Source of the DNA: Pyropia yezoensis
Taxonomy: Eukaryota; Rhodophyta; Bangiophyceae; Bangiales; Bangiaceae
DNA: 64,000 nt
Assembly (NCBI GenBank): GCA_009829735.1
Contig: CM020619.1
Span: 21,471,366 to 21,535,365 of the forward strand
Reading direction: 5' to 3'
Position 1 is the stretch's first letter. The number at the start of each line of letters is the position of its first letter. Shown one piece after another: positions 31,945-42,029 of the stretch. The translations under genes were made by a program, and so were the position numbers. Below the pieces are notes generated by a model. The model was not told where the DNA came from. It did not search any database and worked only from the letters and a program-made list of their open reading frames with translations.

Positions 31945-32148
31945 GTGAGAAGAGCCCTCTCAATGACACATGGTGAGTGCCTGCTTGACCGCTGCGTGCC
32001 GCAGCGTCTGACCGTTTGCTCTCTTTGTACACAAGATCGTGTGGCCTTGTGACCCAGCCCCTGGCCCTGCCGCTACCTCTTTCCCCGCCATCAATCGCGG
32101 GTCCCTCTTCCCCCTCTCCCACTCCCCCCCACCACGGGGCACCCGCAG

Positions 32149-32841
32149 TTTAGCGGCATCTGGCACTACCACCACCCCGACATTGGCTGCGCCGGCGACC
32201 CGTCCCCCGACACGCTCGTGGGGTGGGCCTTTGACGGGTTCCCCATCTACGGTCCGCTGGTGGGCACCAAGGCAGAGGTCGACGCGGTGATGGACGACTG
32301 CAACGGGGTGGACGTGGACGATGCGTACGGCTACACCTACCACATCCGCACCCGGGAGCAGGTGGACGAGACGCTTACGACCAACACGGGGTCCAACAAC
32401 AGGGACAACTGGGGATAGGTCCTCAGCTGCTACCGGGTGGTGGAGTCGGTCACGGAGAGAGACGGGGTGGAGGACACGTCCGCGTGCGCGTCAGAGCTGG
32501 TGGGCACGTCCGCCCCGACGGCGGCGACAACGACGGCCGCGACGGCCACGGCGGCGCCCGCAACGGCGGCGCCCGCAACGGCGGCGCCTGCACCGGCGGC
32601 GCCGCCTACGGGCACGCCCTCTGCCGCACCGACGCGGTCACCGGCGGCGCGGGCAACGTCCGCACCCTCTGCTGCGCCGACGCGGCGGGCGGCGCCGGCG
32701 GCCATGGCGGCCGGCGCGTCGGCCACCCCCGCCGCGGACAAGCGCCGGGGCGGTGGCCGGGGGGGTGGACGGCCGCATGCCCACCGCCGCGGGGGTGGCG
32801 CCCGCCGCGACGGCTACCGTCGCCGGGGGAGCGGCATGTAA
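32149..32841 (+). pseudogene. YHYH-domain protein, 3' exon with premature TAG
   Basis: A likely 3' splice site (pyrimidine tract, then CACCCGCAG ending 32148) is followed by a frame reading FSGIWHYHHPDIGC, then LVGWAFDGFPIYGPLVG, DDCNG and GYTYHIRT. This is the pattern of the YHYH family (secreted or surface proteins of unknown function). The frame meets TAG at 32416-32418, immediately before VLSCYRVVE, which looks like the family's closing Cys-Tyr-Arg segment. It then remains open for another 140 codons of Ala/Thr/Pro-rich, wall-protein-like sequence to 32841. The TAG is therefore probably a nonsense mutation. Upstream exons are not identified; the gypsy element sits 204 bp upstream and may have separated them. 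Confidence 0.6.
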
Positions 32842-35800
32842 CGGAGGGACGGCAAGGCGGCCAGTGACGGTGTGTTGGTGCTGAGGGGGGGAAGGGCGCG
32901 TCTGGGAAGGGGGGGGGGGGACGTGGCGTAAGCGGCGCGCTGTCGGACTGCGACCTCTCGCGGGCACCATTGCCTGGGTGGTGGCGACCGGTGTCTGGTG
33001 CGCGTCCCCGCCGCGGCACGATGGACAAGGTCGGTTGAGGTCAAGGTGCCGGCAATGAGCGGCAACGGGCGGTGTAAAGACAGTTGCAGCAGCGGCAGGC
33101 GGTGGTGGGTGGGGAAAAGGGGTGGGCACTCTTGCTGTGCCCGCAGGGACGAACCGGTCGGCAGTACCAAGGCGGGAAGAGGAAAAAAAAAAAAGAAACG
33201 ATTTCGGGGTGATAAGCCAACGATTCAGACGACCTTGATACAGTACGGAAATTTAGTCCTACCTAGGTTTTTTCCTCCACCTCGACCCGTCTGCGTGTTC
33301 AATAGGAGGGATATAGCACTTCGAAAATCACGCCAGCATTTCCCCAGTGTATGTATTGAATTTTGTGCGCAACGGCTCCCGCTCTCACGTTGACATCCTG
33401 ACCAGTGCTACGCGCCTTCTTCACAATCCTGCCCGCTGCCGTACGGCGGGATCCGCCCCCTGCCATCCTCGACCAGCGGCGACACGGCGGCGGGGCGCCC
33501 CAGCCGCTGCAACGCACGGGCGGCCTGGTCCTCCGTGCCCGTCAGCTCGGCGGCTCCACGCGGCGGCCTCCTCCCCGGCACAGCTCATCCCACGCGGCCG
33601 CCCCGGTCGCTGCTGACCTTGGCCGCGCCACGATGCGTGCAAAAGGGCAGGCGCTCCTCCACGGCCCTGACCTGTCCACGTGGGTTGGCAGCCGGTTGGC
33701 AGCGCGCTGCCAACCCGTCACGCCCAGTGAAGAGCGGACTTTTGGGTCAGAATGGGTGCATCTTATTGGTTGAAGACCCTTGCAACACGCACAGCGAGAG
33801 GCGGAAAGACACCTGAAAGAGACACGGACAGGCACCTGGGTGCAGCCTGGCAAAGAGGAAGAAAGACAGCCATGCACCACCAGAAGCGCTATGAACTACT
33901 CATTTCTAAGCGCTTTTTTTTCTTCCTTTATCTCTGGTGCTTCACGATGCTTCATCGGGTGGCAAGCCAAGTGTCCGCAAGAAATCCATCTTGACTGGGC
34001 GTGCCGTAGTCCCCCTATTTCCGCTAGCGGGAATATGTAGGGGCGACGAGATATACATGGTCGGGTCCACCCGCTGGGGAGGCGCCAGGGGAGACTTGTG
34101 GCGGTCCAGGAATGAGGGGGCCGCAGCAGAGTCGATCATCCTATTTTTCTCGCAACTCCTCGACGCGCGTGGTGGTTCCTCCCTCGCGAGAGGGGGCAGA
34201 GGGGGCGGTGGGGCAACGTCGTCGCCTCTGCGCCTGGGGACTCACCAGGAAGCGTGCAAGCGTGCGTGGGCCTGTGGCTGCGCGTCTACCTATCTATGCA
34301 AGGCGACAGCCCGTTGACCTGGTCGGCAGGTGGGACACCTCCCCCCCCCCCTCAGCAAGACCCCACGGCGCGTCTTTCCGCTTCTTGCGGCGCTTCACGC
34401 CCGAGTTGAATTGTGAAATAGGCGCAAAAGGAGGCCATTAGGGGGGCCACTCCCGTAGCAGTGGACCAATCGCCCGTCACCGCCAGGACCAGCAGGCCTC
34501 GCGCCGCCTACGGCTGGGATGTGTCTGCGGCACGGCCCCCCCCCCCCGCCACGCGCGCTGGGAACAACAGACCCCTCTCCCGCCGACTGGACGCCTCGAC
34601 AGCGACAAAAAATTCTGCGCCACCCGCGCGCGTCCGTGGCGCCCGTCGGGCACACCCCAGCCGCGCCACCCGCGTCCCGGTGGCGCTCCCCCCTTGCCCC
34701 CCCCCCCCCCCCCCCTTTTGCCGGGCGGCGGCGGCGGCAGCAGCGGCAGCGGCAGCGGTGGTGGCGGCGGCAGCAGCGGCAGTGGCGGCGAGGCGGGACG
34801 GCAGACCTGGGAGGTTGACGGCTGCGGGGGGGGGGTGGGCGTGGGGAGGTCACCTCCGCGGTGGGCACCGCCCCCCTCCCTCCCCCTGCGACGGTGGCCA
34901 ACGGAGCGGATCCACGGCACAAGATGGACACGTGCGCTACGATAGGGGGGGGGAGGCGTAACCGGGAGGGCCCACCGCCCCGGCAAGGCGGCTCTGCCTT
35001 CTGGTCGGCCGCGCCGCGTACCTAGGCAGCACGCCGACGGGGGGCGGGGGTGACGGGTGGAATTGGGGGGGGGGGGGGGGGGAGGGGGAGGCGGAGCGGG
35101 ATGGGAGATGCCGCCGCCCTTTGGCGGCGCTCCCCCGCCGTGGTGACGCGTGCGCCGGGGGGGGGGGGGAGGCGGTAGGTGCCTGGCCGCCCCGCCCCTG
35201 CCCCGCAGGTGGTGGTGCCCCGGGGCGGCCGGTCGTGCCGCCACCGCCGCCCGGCGGCGGGGGGAGGCGCCGCCCCCCGCCCAGCGCGGGGGGTGCGTGG
35301 GCGATGGCCGCCGCCGGCCGAGGGGCTCGTGGCCGCCGTGCGCCCGCCCACCCCGCCCTCCCGTCCCCTCTCCCCCTCCCCAGCCTGGCCCTGGCAGCGG
35401 CGCACGGGGGTGTGCTGCTGCTGCGATGGTCTGAGGCGACGTCGGGTGGGCGGGCGGGCGGGCGGGTAGGGCAGGGCAGGGCAGGGGAGGGGAGGGGAGG
35501 GGAGGGGGGGTGGCCCCTCCCCTCCCACGTCCCACACGGCGTAATCGGCCACCGTGCGTGCGCGGTGGCAGCGAGGCCGCCGTCTGCTGCATGGCGGGCA
35601 AGGTGGCGGGCGAGGCGGGGTGGTAAGGGGGGGGGCGAAGGGGGGAGTGTTTGGGGGGGGGGGGGAGCGCCAGCCGCTGCGCGAGTGCCGCGTGCGCGGC
35701 CGCTCCAGGCGCGGGATCCATCCGGGAGGAGGGGGGGGGGGGGGCGGCTGGGTTTGCCGGGAGGGTGGCGGCGGCCTCGGCGGCTGCGGCGGCGACGGCG

Positions 35801-36177
35801 CTCGCCGGGCGGGTGGCCGTGGGGGCGCCCGGCGCCACGGCGGGGGAGGTTGTCGTGGTGGGGGAGGGGGGGCTGGTGCCGCCCCGCCTGTGAATCGGTG
35901 CCCCACGCCTCCCCCCCCTTCCCTACGCTAGCCCTTTGTATCTCGAGGGAGGGCTGTGCAGGCTTTGAGAGGAGGAGACGTGGCGGGGAGGCCGGGGGGT
36001 AGGGTGCGGGGAGGGGCCTGGCGATCGGTGCTGGGTGAGGCGGGCGGGAGGCCAGGGGGGGGGGGGGGGGGGGGTGGGGGGGGGGGGGGGGGGGGGGGTG
36101 GGGCGCTTAAGGGGGTGACCACGGATTGTCCGTGACGGCTCGTATCGCAGGGAGCCGCGGGTGGCGACGACGACGTC
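32842..36177. other. No defensible gene
   Basis: AT-richer sequence at 33180-34440 has only short frames; a minus-strand piece near 33430-33560 (AAELTGTEDQAARALQRLG) could be an exon. From 34.4 to 35.9 kb Pro/Ala/Gly frames are open on both strands (34477-35838 minus; 35121-36002 plus), and I cannot choose between them. Poly-G dominates 35990-36110. An 18-bp palindrome TTGGCAGCGCGCTGCCAA lies near 33695. Confidence 0.4.
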
Positions 36178-36636
36178 ATGGACGGGGGAGGTGTAGGTGT
36201 AGGCGCGGCCGTTGCGGCCGCCGCTGCTGCCGCGCCGCCGGCGACGGTGCTGCCACCGCCCACCGCGGCGGTCGGGTCGACGATGGCGGCCTCGTCGGTG
36301 ACGGTGCCCGCAGCCACGACGCCAACGACCATGCCCTTTGGGGGTCCCAGCCGGGGCCCCGGCGGCGGCGCCGGTGGCGGCATGGGAGGCGGCGACGGTG
36401 GCGCCACGGGCGGCGGCGGAGGCAGCGGCCGTGGCGGCGGCGGCGGCGACAGCCTGCCGCCGCCGCCGCCCTTCTCCCTTGTGGCCGCCGACGCCGAGGC
36501 GGACGTGGACTTTTGTGGCCTCCTTGCCTGCTTTCGTGACTCGGAGGCGGCCTACCTGGCGCTCAAGTCCGCCACCGCCCTGGGCTTTCTCGGGCCCATT
36601 GGCGGCGACCGCGACGGGCGGGACGGGGGGGCGGCT

Positions 36637-36710
<74 letters not shown>

Positions 36711-38163
36711 CGGTGGCGGCGGTGATGGCGGTGGCGGCGGGCGGGGCGGGGGGGGCCACCCCGAGGTGCCCCTCTTCCCAGACAGCCTGTTTGGTGGCGG
36801 CGGCGGCTGTGGCGGGCGGGCGTCGCCGGGCAGCGGCGGGTGTGGCTCCCCCGGCAGCGGCCTGGCGTCGCTGCTCACCTCCCCGCTCAGCGGCTCGACG
36901 CCCTCCCCGCGGCCCGACGTGCTGTGCGCCACCCCGCTGGCGGGGCTCCTCGGCTATGGCGCCCTCATTGGCGGTGGGACACCAACGGGGGGGGGTGGCG
37001 GCGGCGGCGGCGGCGGTGGTGGTGGCGGGGGGGGGGGGGTGGCCTGGGGCTGGCCCCCGACGGCGGCGGCGGCGCGGGTGGCTCGCCGGCGCCCCTCTGC
37101 CTCGCCCACCCCCTGGGCGGCGGCGGCGGTGGCATTGGCGGCAGCGTCGACGGCCTGACGTGGGACCCCTTTGCGCGGCCCGACCTGGCGCTCTCCACCT
37201 TTGACGCGCTCCTTGGCGCGGCGGCCCCCCCCGCCGCGGGCGTGCCACAGGGGGGGGGTGGGGGGGTGCCGGGGTGGGCGCCCCCCAGCCCCGTGGGGCT
37301 GACGCCCCCGCGCAGCAGCGACGGCTCGCCCGCAGGCACGGCCCCCACTGCCCCGGCACTGGCGGCGCGGCAGGCGGCGGCGGCAGTCGCTGCGGCGTCG
37401 GGAGCGGTGGCGGCGTCGGTGGGGCCCCTCGGGGGGGTCCCTTTGGGTGCTGCCATGGTGGGGCCCCTCGGCGGACCGCCCGCGTCTGCCGCGGCGGCAG
37501 CGGCGGCGGCGGCGGCGGCGGCAGCACCGGCGCCCCGCCGGTGGGAGGGGCGTGGCGGGCCGCTCGCGGCGCCGCCGCGGCGGCCGTCTATCCGGAGCCC
37601 CGCGGAAATGGCCGCCGCCGCGACCGCGGCGCCCACCAAGAGGCCGTCAGCGGCCGTCGCGTCGGCGGCCGCCCTGGTCTGCGCGCCCCCACGGGCCTCT
37701 GGCGCGGCGGTCCTCCCGCCCCCCCCCCCCCCCCCACGCGGGCGAGGCACGTCCACGGCGGCTCCCGCGGCCGCCCCCCCTGCCCTGGTCCCTGCCGCGG
37801 GGCTCACCAGCCGGCGCCCCCCCCCCCCCCCCCCCCCCCTCCTCCCCCAGGGGCGCGGGCGCCGCTGCCGCCGCCGCCCCCCCCCCGCCCCCTTCCAAGC
37901 GGCCCAAGGGCAACAAGACCACCCCCTCCCGCTTTTGTCACGTGTGCACCCGCGCCGCCGCGGCGGTGCGGACGGTGGTGTGTGGGAACATTGCGACGGG
38001 GGCGTGCCGCAAGGTGATTTGTGAAAAGTGTGCCGACGCGTATGGCTGGGCCGACGCTGCCGCCGCCATTGCCGCCGTCCCCGCGGCGGGCGGTGGGGGG
38101 GGCGGTGGGGGGGGTGCCGCCGGTGACGGCGGTGGTACCGGTGGCAGCGGGACTACAGGCGGT

Positions 38164-38195
<32 letters not shown>

Positions 38196-38669
38196 TGACG
38201 GCGGCGGCGGCGGTGGGGGGGCAGGTGCGGGTGGCGGCGTTGGGTGGACGTGCTCCCACTGCCAGGGGCGGTGCCCGGCCAAGGCGCAGTGCGCCACGTA
38301 CCGGCGGATCAACCTGGCGAGAAAGGCCCGGGGGCGGAAGCGCAAGGCCGCCGGCGGTGGTGGGGCCGGCGGGGGTGGGGCCGGCGGGGGCGGCGGCGGC
38401 GGCGGCGGCGGCGGCCGCGGTGGGCCCCATCGCAAGGCCGCCCGCGGTGGCGGCGGTGGTGGCTCCCCGCTGCCGGCGGCGGCGGCGGCCGCGGGCGGCG
38501 CTGCCGCGGCGGCGGCGGCCGTTGCTGCCGTGGCGGCGGCGGGGGCTGTGGTGGGGGCGGGGGTCGGGGCGTACGGGGTGTCCCCCCCCGGCTCCCCGCT
38601 GGGCGACCTGGGCGCCGTCCTCGGCTTTGGGGGTCCCCCGCTGGGGGGGGCGGGGGCGTATGGCGGTGG

Positions 38670-38700
<31 letters not shown>

Positions 38701-38986
38701 GGCCGCTTTCCCGCCCCGCGGTGGGGGTTCGAGGGGGGGGGGCTGTGGGGCAAGGCGCCGCCGCAGCTGCTGCTGCTCGACACCCCCACCGACGCGGCCG
38801 CCGCGGCCGGCCTGTGCGCCCCGCCGCCCGCCCCCGCGGGGGGGACGGGGGGGGGCGGCCCGCGGCCGCGGACTGGGGTGACCGCCGCCGCTGGGCCGGT
38901 GGGTGACGGTGGCGGCGGCGGCGGCTCCGCCACTGCCGCAGCCGCCGCCGCCTCCTCCCCCGTATCGGCGGTCGGCGGTGGGGGCA

Positions 38987-39051
<65 letters not shown>

Positions 39052-39300
39052 TGCCTCCCCCCCCCCCCCGTCCGTACACTGGGCGCGTGTGTGCCCACCG
39101 CGGCGGACGCGGCGGCGGCGGCGGCGGCGGCGGCGGCCGAGGTTGTGGCCGCGGCTGCCGCTGCCGACGCGACGTGCCTGCTGCTGGGCGCCGCCGATGA
39201 TGGGGGCGAGTCGGCCTTCCCGCTCCTCCCGCTGGCCGACCTGCTGCCCGTGTCGCCCTATGCGGCGCCTCCGCCGCCGCCGCCGCCGACGGCGCCGTGA
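36178..39300 (+). CDS. Gly/Ala-rich zinc-finger protein, CDCA7/R1-like C4 finger (two homopolymer frame breaks)
   Basis: Three consecutive frames share one protein style and meet at homopolymers: 36178-~37035, then ~37035-37830 after a 13-G run (37027-37039), then ~37835-39300 after a 23-C run (37817-37839). The start is MDGGGVGVGAAV. Ordered islands include ADAEADVDFCGLLACFRDSE and LTWDPFARPDLALSTFDALL. The key domain (~37900-38330) has FCHVC, VVCGNIATGACRKVICEKC and, after a Gly insert, WTCSHCQGRCPAKAQCATYR, followed by a basic KARGRKRKA stretch. Cys spacing and the WxCxxC ending recall the zf-4CXXC_R1 domain of CDCA7-type chromatin regulators, so nuclear DNA binding is likely. The C-terminus has acidic and leucine patches (LLPLADLLPVSPY). 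An alternative reading is unrecognised introns at the breaks. Confidence 0.6.
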
Positions 39301-39831
39301 CTCGTGCGGTTGCCGCACGCGGGTGGATGGGCGGGCGGGCGGGCGGGCGGGCGGGCTGGCTGTGGCGGGCGGGCTGTAGCGGGCCGCCACGGGCGACCGC
39401 CCCGCGCTTCTGCGTGGGCAGCTGGTGTTGTTGCTTTGGTGGGGAGCGGGCTGTCGCGATGGGGCGGCGGCGCGGGGCCTGGCCCCGCGCGGGTGGTCGG
39501 GAGACTTTGTGAGGGGGGGTGGGGGGGTGGTGGCTGACGACTTTTTAACTACTAAACGTTGTGTGTGTCTGTGTGTCGTGCAGGACATGCGCGGGGGAAA
39601 GGGAGACGAGGGAGGAAGGAGGTGGATGGGGAGGGTGCCCGCGGACACAGCCGCCGGGACTGCAGGACCCACCCACGTCCCGCCATGGCCAGATAGATCG
39701 TGGGGGGACGGGGAGATGGTGACCCGCTCGCCACCGCGGGTCGGGCTCCTCGTACGCACAGCCGCCAACGGGGCTGCCGCGGCCGCCGGCCGGCACGCTC
39801 CGGCCGCTCGCCCGCCCTCTTCTTCGATAGG
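39301..39831. other. Intergenic between convergent genes
   Basis: The region contains a GGGC tetranucleotide run at about 39328-39356 and an AT-richer segment near 39540-39580 that could carry 3'-end signals. No gene is seen. Confidence 0.45.
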
Positions 39832-41070
39832 CTACCGCCGCAGCAGGTCGAGCAGGCCCGGCAGCGTGCGCGACACGAGCCGCGGCGCCGACGCGGCGGC
39901 GGGCAGCACCCCCACCCGGCCGGGGGGCACGGCCAGGCGGGTGGCCAGCGCCGCCACGTCGGCGGGCAGGCGCCCAGCGGCGGCGGGAGCGTCCCCCCCC
40001 GCGCCGCCGTCTGGCCCGCCCGCCGCCCCGGCGGCGGCGGCGGCGGCGCCCCCGCCGCCGCTGCCGCCGTGCGCCGCCGCCCCCTCCTCCCGCGCCAGCA
40101 CCCACAGCCGCCGCGGGGGCACCACCCCCCCCCCCCCACCCCCACCCCCACCCCCACCCCCACCCCCACCCGCCCCACCCCGCCAGCCGTGGTGCTGCCC
40201 CCCCCGGATGGCCGACCACACGTACGCACGGCCGTGGCGCTCGGCGGCGTGGTACTCGTCCCCCCCCGGCTGGACCAGCACCACCCCCGCCACCGCGTGG
40301 GCGGGCGCCATCTCGAGGTACCGCAGCACCGCGTCGGCGCCCGAGCCGTGGGCAATAACCAGCAGGCCGCCACCCGCCGGGGCCTCCCCTCCCACCTCCT
40401 CCCTCCCCCCTCCCCCTCCCCCTCCCGCTCCCCCTCCCCCCCCCCCCCCCCCGCCGTCGCCGACGTCACCCACTCTCCCGCTGCCGCCGCTGCTGCCGCC
40501 GCCGCCACCACCGTGGTGGTGGTGGTGGACGAGGCCATCGGCCTCCCCAGCCACCCCCACCCCCTTCTCCCACGCATCCGCGCCGTCCTCCTCCACCAAA
40601 TGGCGGAGGTAGCCGAGCCACACCCGCTCCCACCGTTTGCTGTTGGAAGCGTACGGGTCGGGCATCCCCGCCGCCACCGCCGCGGTGGCCACCAGCCCAG
40701 CCGCGGGGAGGGCGGCGGCCGCCCAGGCGTACCACGCCCCGGCGGCACGCGCCGCCGCCGCTCCGCCGTGCGTGTGGATGTGGTCGGGGATGAGCAGGGC
40801 GCGGCGGTAGCGGGGGGGCGGCGCCGCCTCCTCTGCCGCCGCCGCCGCCGCCTCCCGAGACAGCGCCGCCGCCGTTGCCGCCGCCGCCGTCCCCGGCGGC
40901 GGGTGGGGGGGGAGGGGCGGCGGCGGAGGAGGGGGGGATGGCGCGGCCGACCCGCCGTCGCTGCGGCAGCGGGGAGGGGGGCGCCGACGGGAGCGGGGGG
41001 GCGATAGCCGTCGGGAGCGGGCGGCGGGGAGAGGGGGGTGGCCAAGGAGGAGTGGCGGGTGAAACGCCAT
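39832..41070 (-). CDS. RBBP9/YdeN-like alpha/beta hydrolase, catalytic residues degenerate
   Basis: This is a 412-aa protein with its ATG at 41070 (MAFHPPLLLGHPPLPAARS). A low-complexity N-terminus precedes a hydrolase fold. It contains RRALLIPDHIHTHGG and WYAWAAAAL (~residues 85-120), then KRWERVWLGYLRHLV, a His/Gly insert, LLVIAHGSGADAVLRYLE (~240), and VAGVVLVQPGGDEYHAAERH with a Trp-containing follow-up, then RRLWVLAREE. This order matches small RBBP9-type serine hydrolases (about 190 aa), expanded here by Gly/Ala insertions. At the nucleophile elbow the family's GHSSG reads AHGSG, placing Gly at the catalytic Ser position. I see no Gly-His-Phe motif for the catalytic His before the C-terminus (LPGLLDLLRR). 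It may therefore be a non-enzymatic homologue, unless the adjacent Ser substitutes. Confidence 0.7.
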   Translation of the reverse strand: MAFHPPLLLGHPPLPAARSRRLSPPRSRRRPPPRCRSDGGSAAPSPPPPPPPLPPHPPPGTAAAATAAALSREAAAAAAEEAAPPPRYRRALLIPDHIHTHGGAAAARAAGAWYAWAAAALPAAGLVATAAVAAGMPDPYASNSKRWERVWLGYLRHLVEEDGADAWEKGVGVAGEADGLVHHHHHGGGGGGSSGGSGRVGDVGDGGGGGGGGGAGGGGGGGREEVGGEAPAGGGLLVIAHGSGADAVLRYLEMAPAHAVAGVVLVQPGGDEYHAAERHGRAYVWSAIRGGQHHGWRGGAGGGGGGGGGGGGGGGVVPPRRLWVLAREEGAAAHGGSGGGGAAAAAAGAAGGPDGGAGGDAPAAAGRLPADVAALATRLAVPPGRVGVLPAAASAPRLVSRTLPGLLDLLRR

Positions 41071-41497
41071 GGCCTTGGGGGCGGCGCTGGCGGGCGGGGC
41101 GGGGGGGGGGAAAGGGGGGTTTGCCGGGGTGGTTGGAGACTTCACCGGCCGCCAGAGGGCGCGGGTGGCAATGGCCGTGGCCGACCGGCGCGGCGGGAAG
41201 CGGACAAGAAGGAGGAGGAAGCACGGGGGACAAGGTGGGAGCAGGAGGCTGCACGGTTACGGGGGGTGTGGTGTGGGAGGTCTCGGGGCGGGAGGAAGGA
41301 GCAGACTGTCGACGATGCTGTGGGCTGTGCCAAAAATCACTGTTGCTGGTTGACCAGAGCAGTCCGATGAGGTCGAAGTCAAGGTCAAGATCAAGATATG
41401 GAAACAAACTCTCAGCCATCCATTCAGCAGATCAATCGCATGGTCAGAAGTCGTGAGGATAATATCAGCAAGATATCGCTTTCAGCAGGTGATCACT
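41071..41497. other. Intergenic, candidate promoter of the hydrolase gene
   Basis: The G-rich part (41071-41300) turns abruptly into AT-richer sequence (41330-41500) beside the tRNA gene. No coding is seen. Confidence 0.4.
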
Positions 41498-41600
41498 CGT
41501 GTCTGGCAGGATGGTCGAAAATTCGAACCTGCGCTCGTGAAACGAAATTGATATCAAGAACGGTTCTAGTCAATCGCCTTAACCACTCGGCCACAGACAC
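41498..41600 (-). tRNA. tRNA-Ser(AGA) with anticodon-loop intron and probable T-loop intron
   Basis: Read on the minus strand from 41600, all stems pair perfectly. The acceptor is GTGTCTG/CAGACAC, with D arm GCC/GGC around GAGTGGTTAA. The anticodon stem is ATTGA/TCAAT, the long variable arm contains TCGT/ACGA, and the T stem is GCAGG/CCTGC. The discriminator base is G, as in eukaryotic tRNA-Ser. The anticodon loop CTAGAA-A contains AGA and is interrupted after position 37 by 11 nt (41553-41563) that can pair with the anticodon, as normal for tRNA introns. The T loop is 17 nt instead of 7. Removing 10 nt (about 41512-41521) restores TTCGAAT, so a second, ectopic intron is likely. The mature length would be 82 nt before CCA. 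It reads UCU/UCC codons. No T-run terminator is evident nearby. Confidence 0.85.
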
Positions 41601-42029
41601 TGGGGAACACGCTGTGGTCGAGCCGCCGCCCGCCCCCAACCTGACGACGCACCGCCTGCGGCGACCCGGGTGAAGGGGGCCCTTGCCGGGGTGTGGGCCC
41701 ACACGAACCCCAGCGTGTTCCTCCCCCCCCCACAGACCTGCCGGAAGGAAAGCGACGACGACCGCGGCGGTCCCCACACGCCGGGGCCGGCGGCGTGCCC
41801 GTAGCGGGGTGGCCACCGCGGGGGGCCACCGCGGGCACCCCCTCTGGACGACGACCGGCCGCCGTCGCGTAGACCCCGGCAGGCAGAGACGGCGCTGCCG
41901 CTCGCACCCCCCCCCCGCGTGCGCGGCGGTCATTCATCCGTCGCCCACAAACGGCGGCCCGCATTGATGCCCACCCACCCCCACAGCCCTTTCCCCACCC
42001 ACCCCTGCACCCCGTCCTCCTCACACCCG

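Noticed and set aside
34477..36002. Long open frames on both strands
   Set aside because: Neither strand has a recognisable start, domain or splice pattern; compositional openness cannot be excluded.
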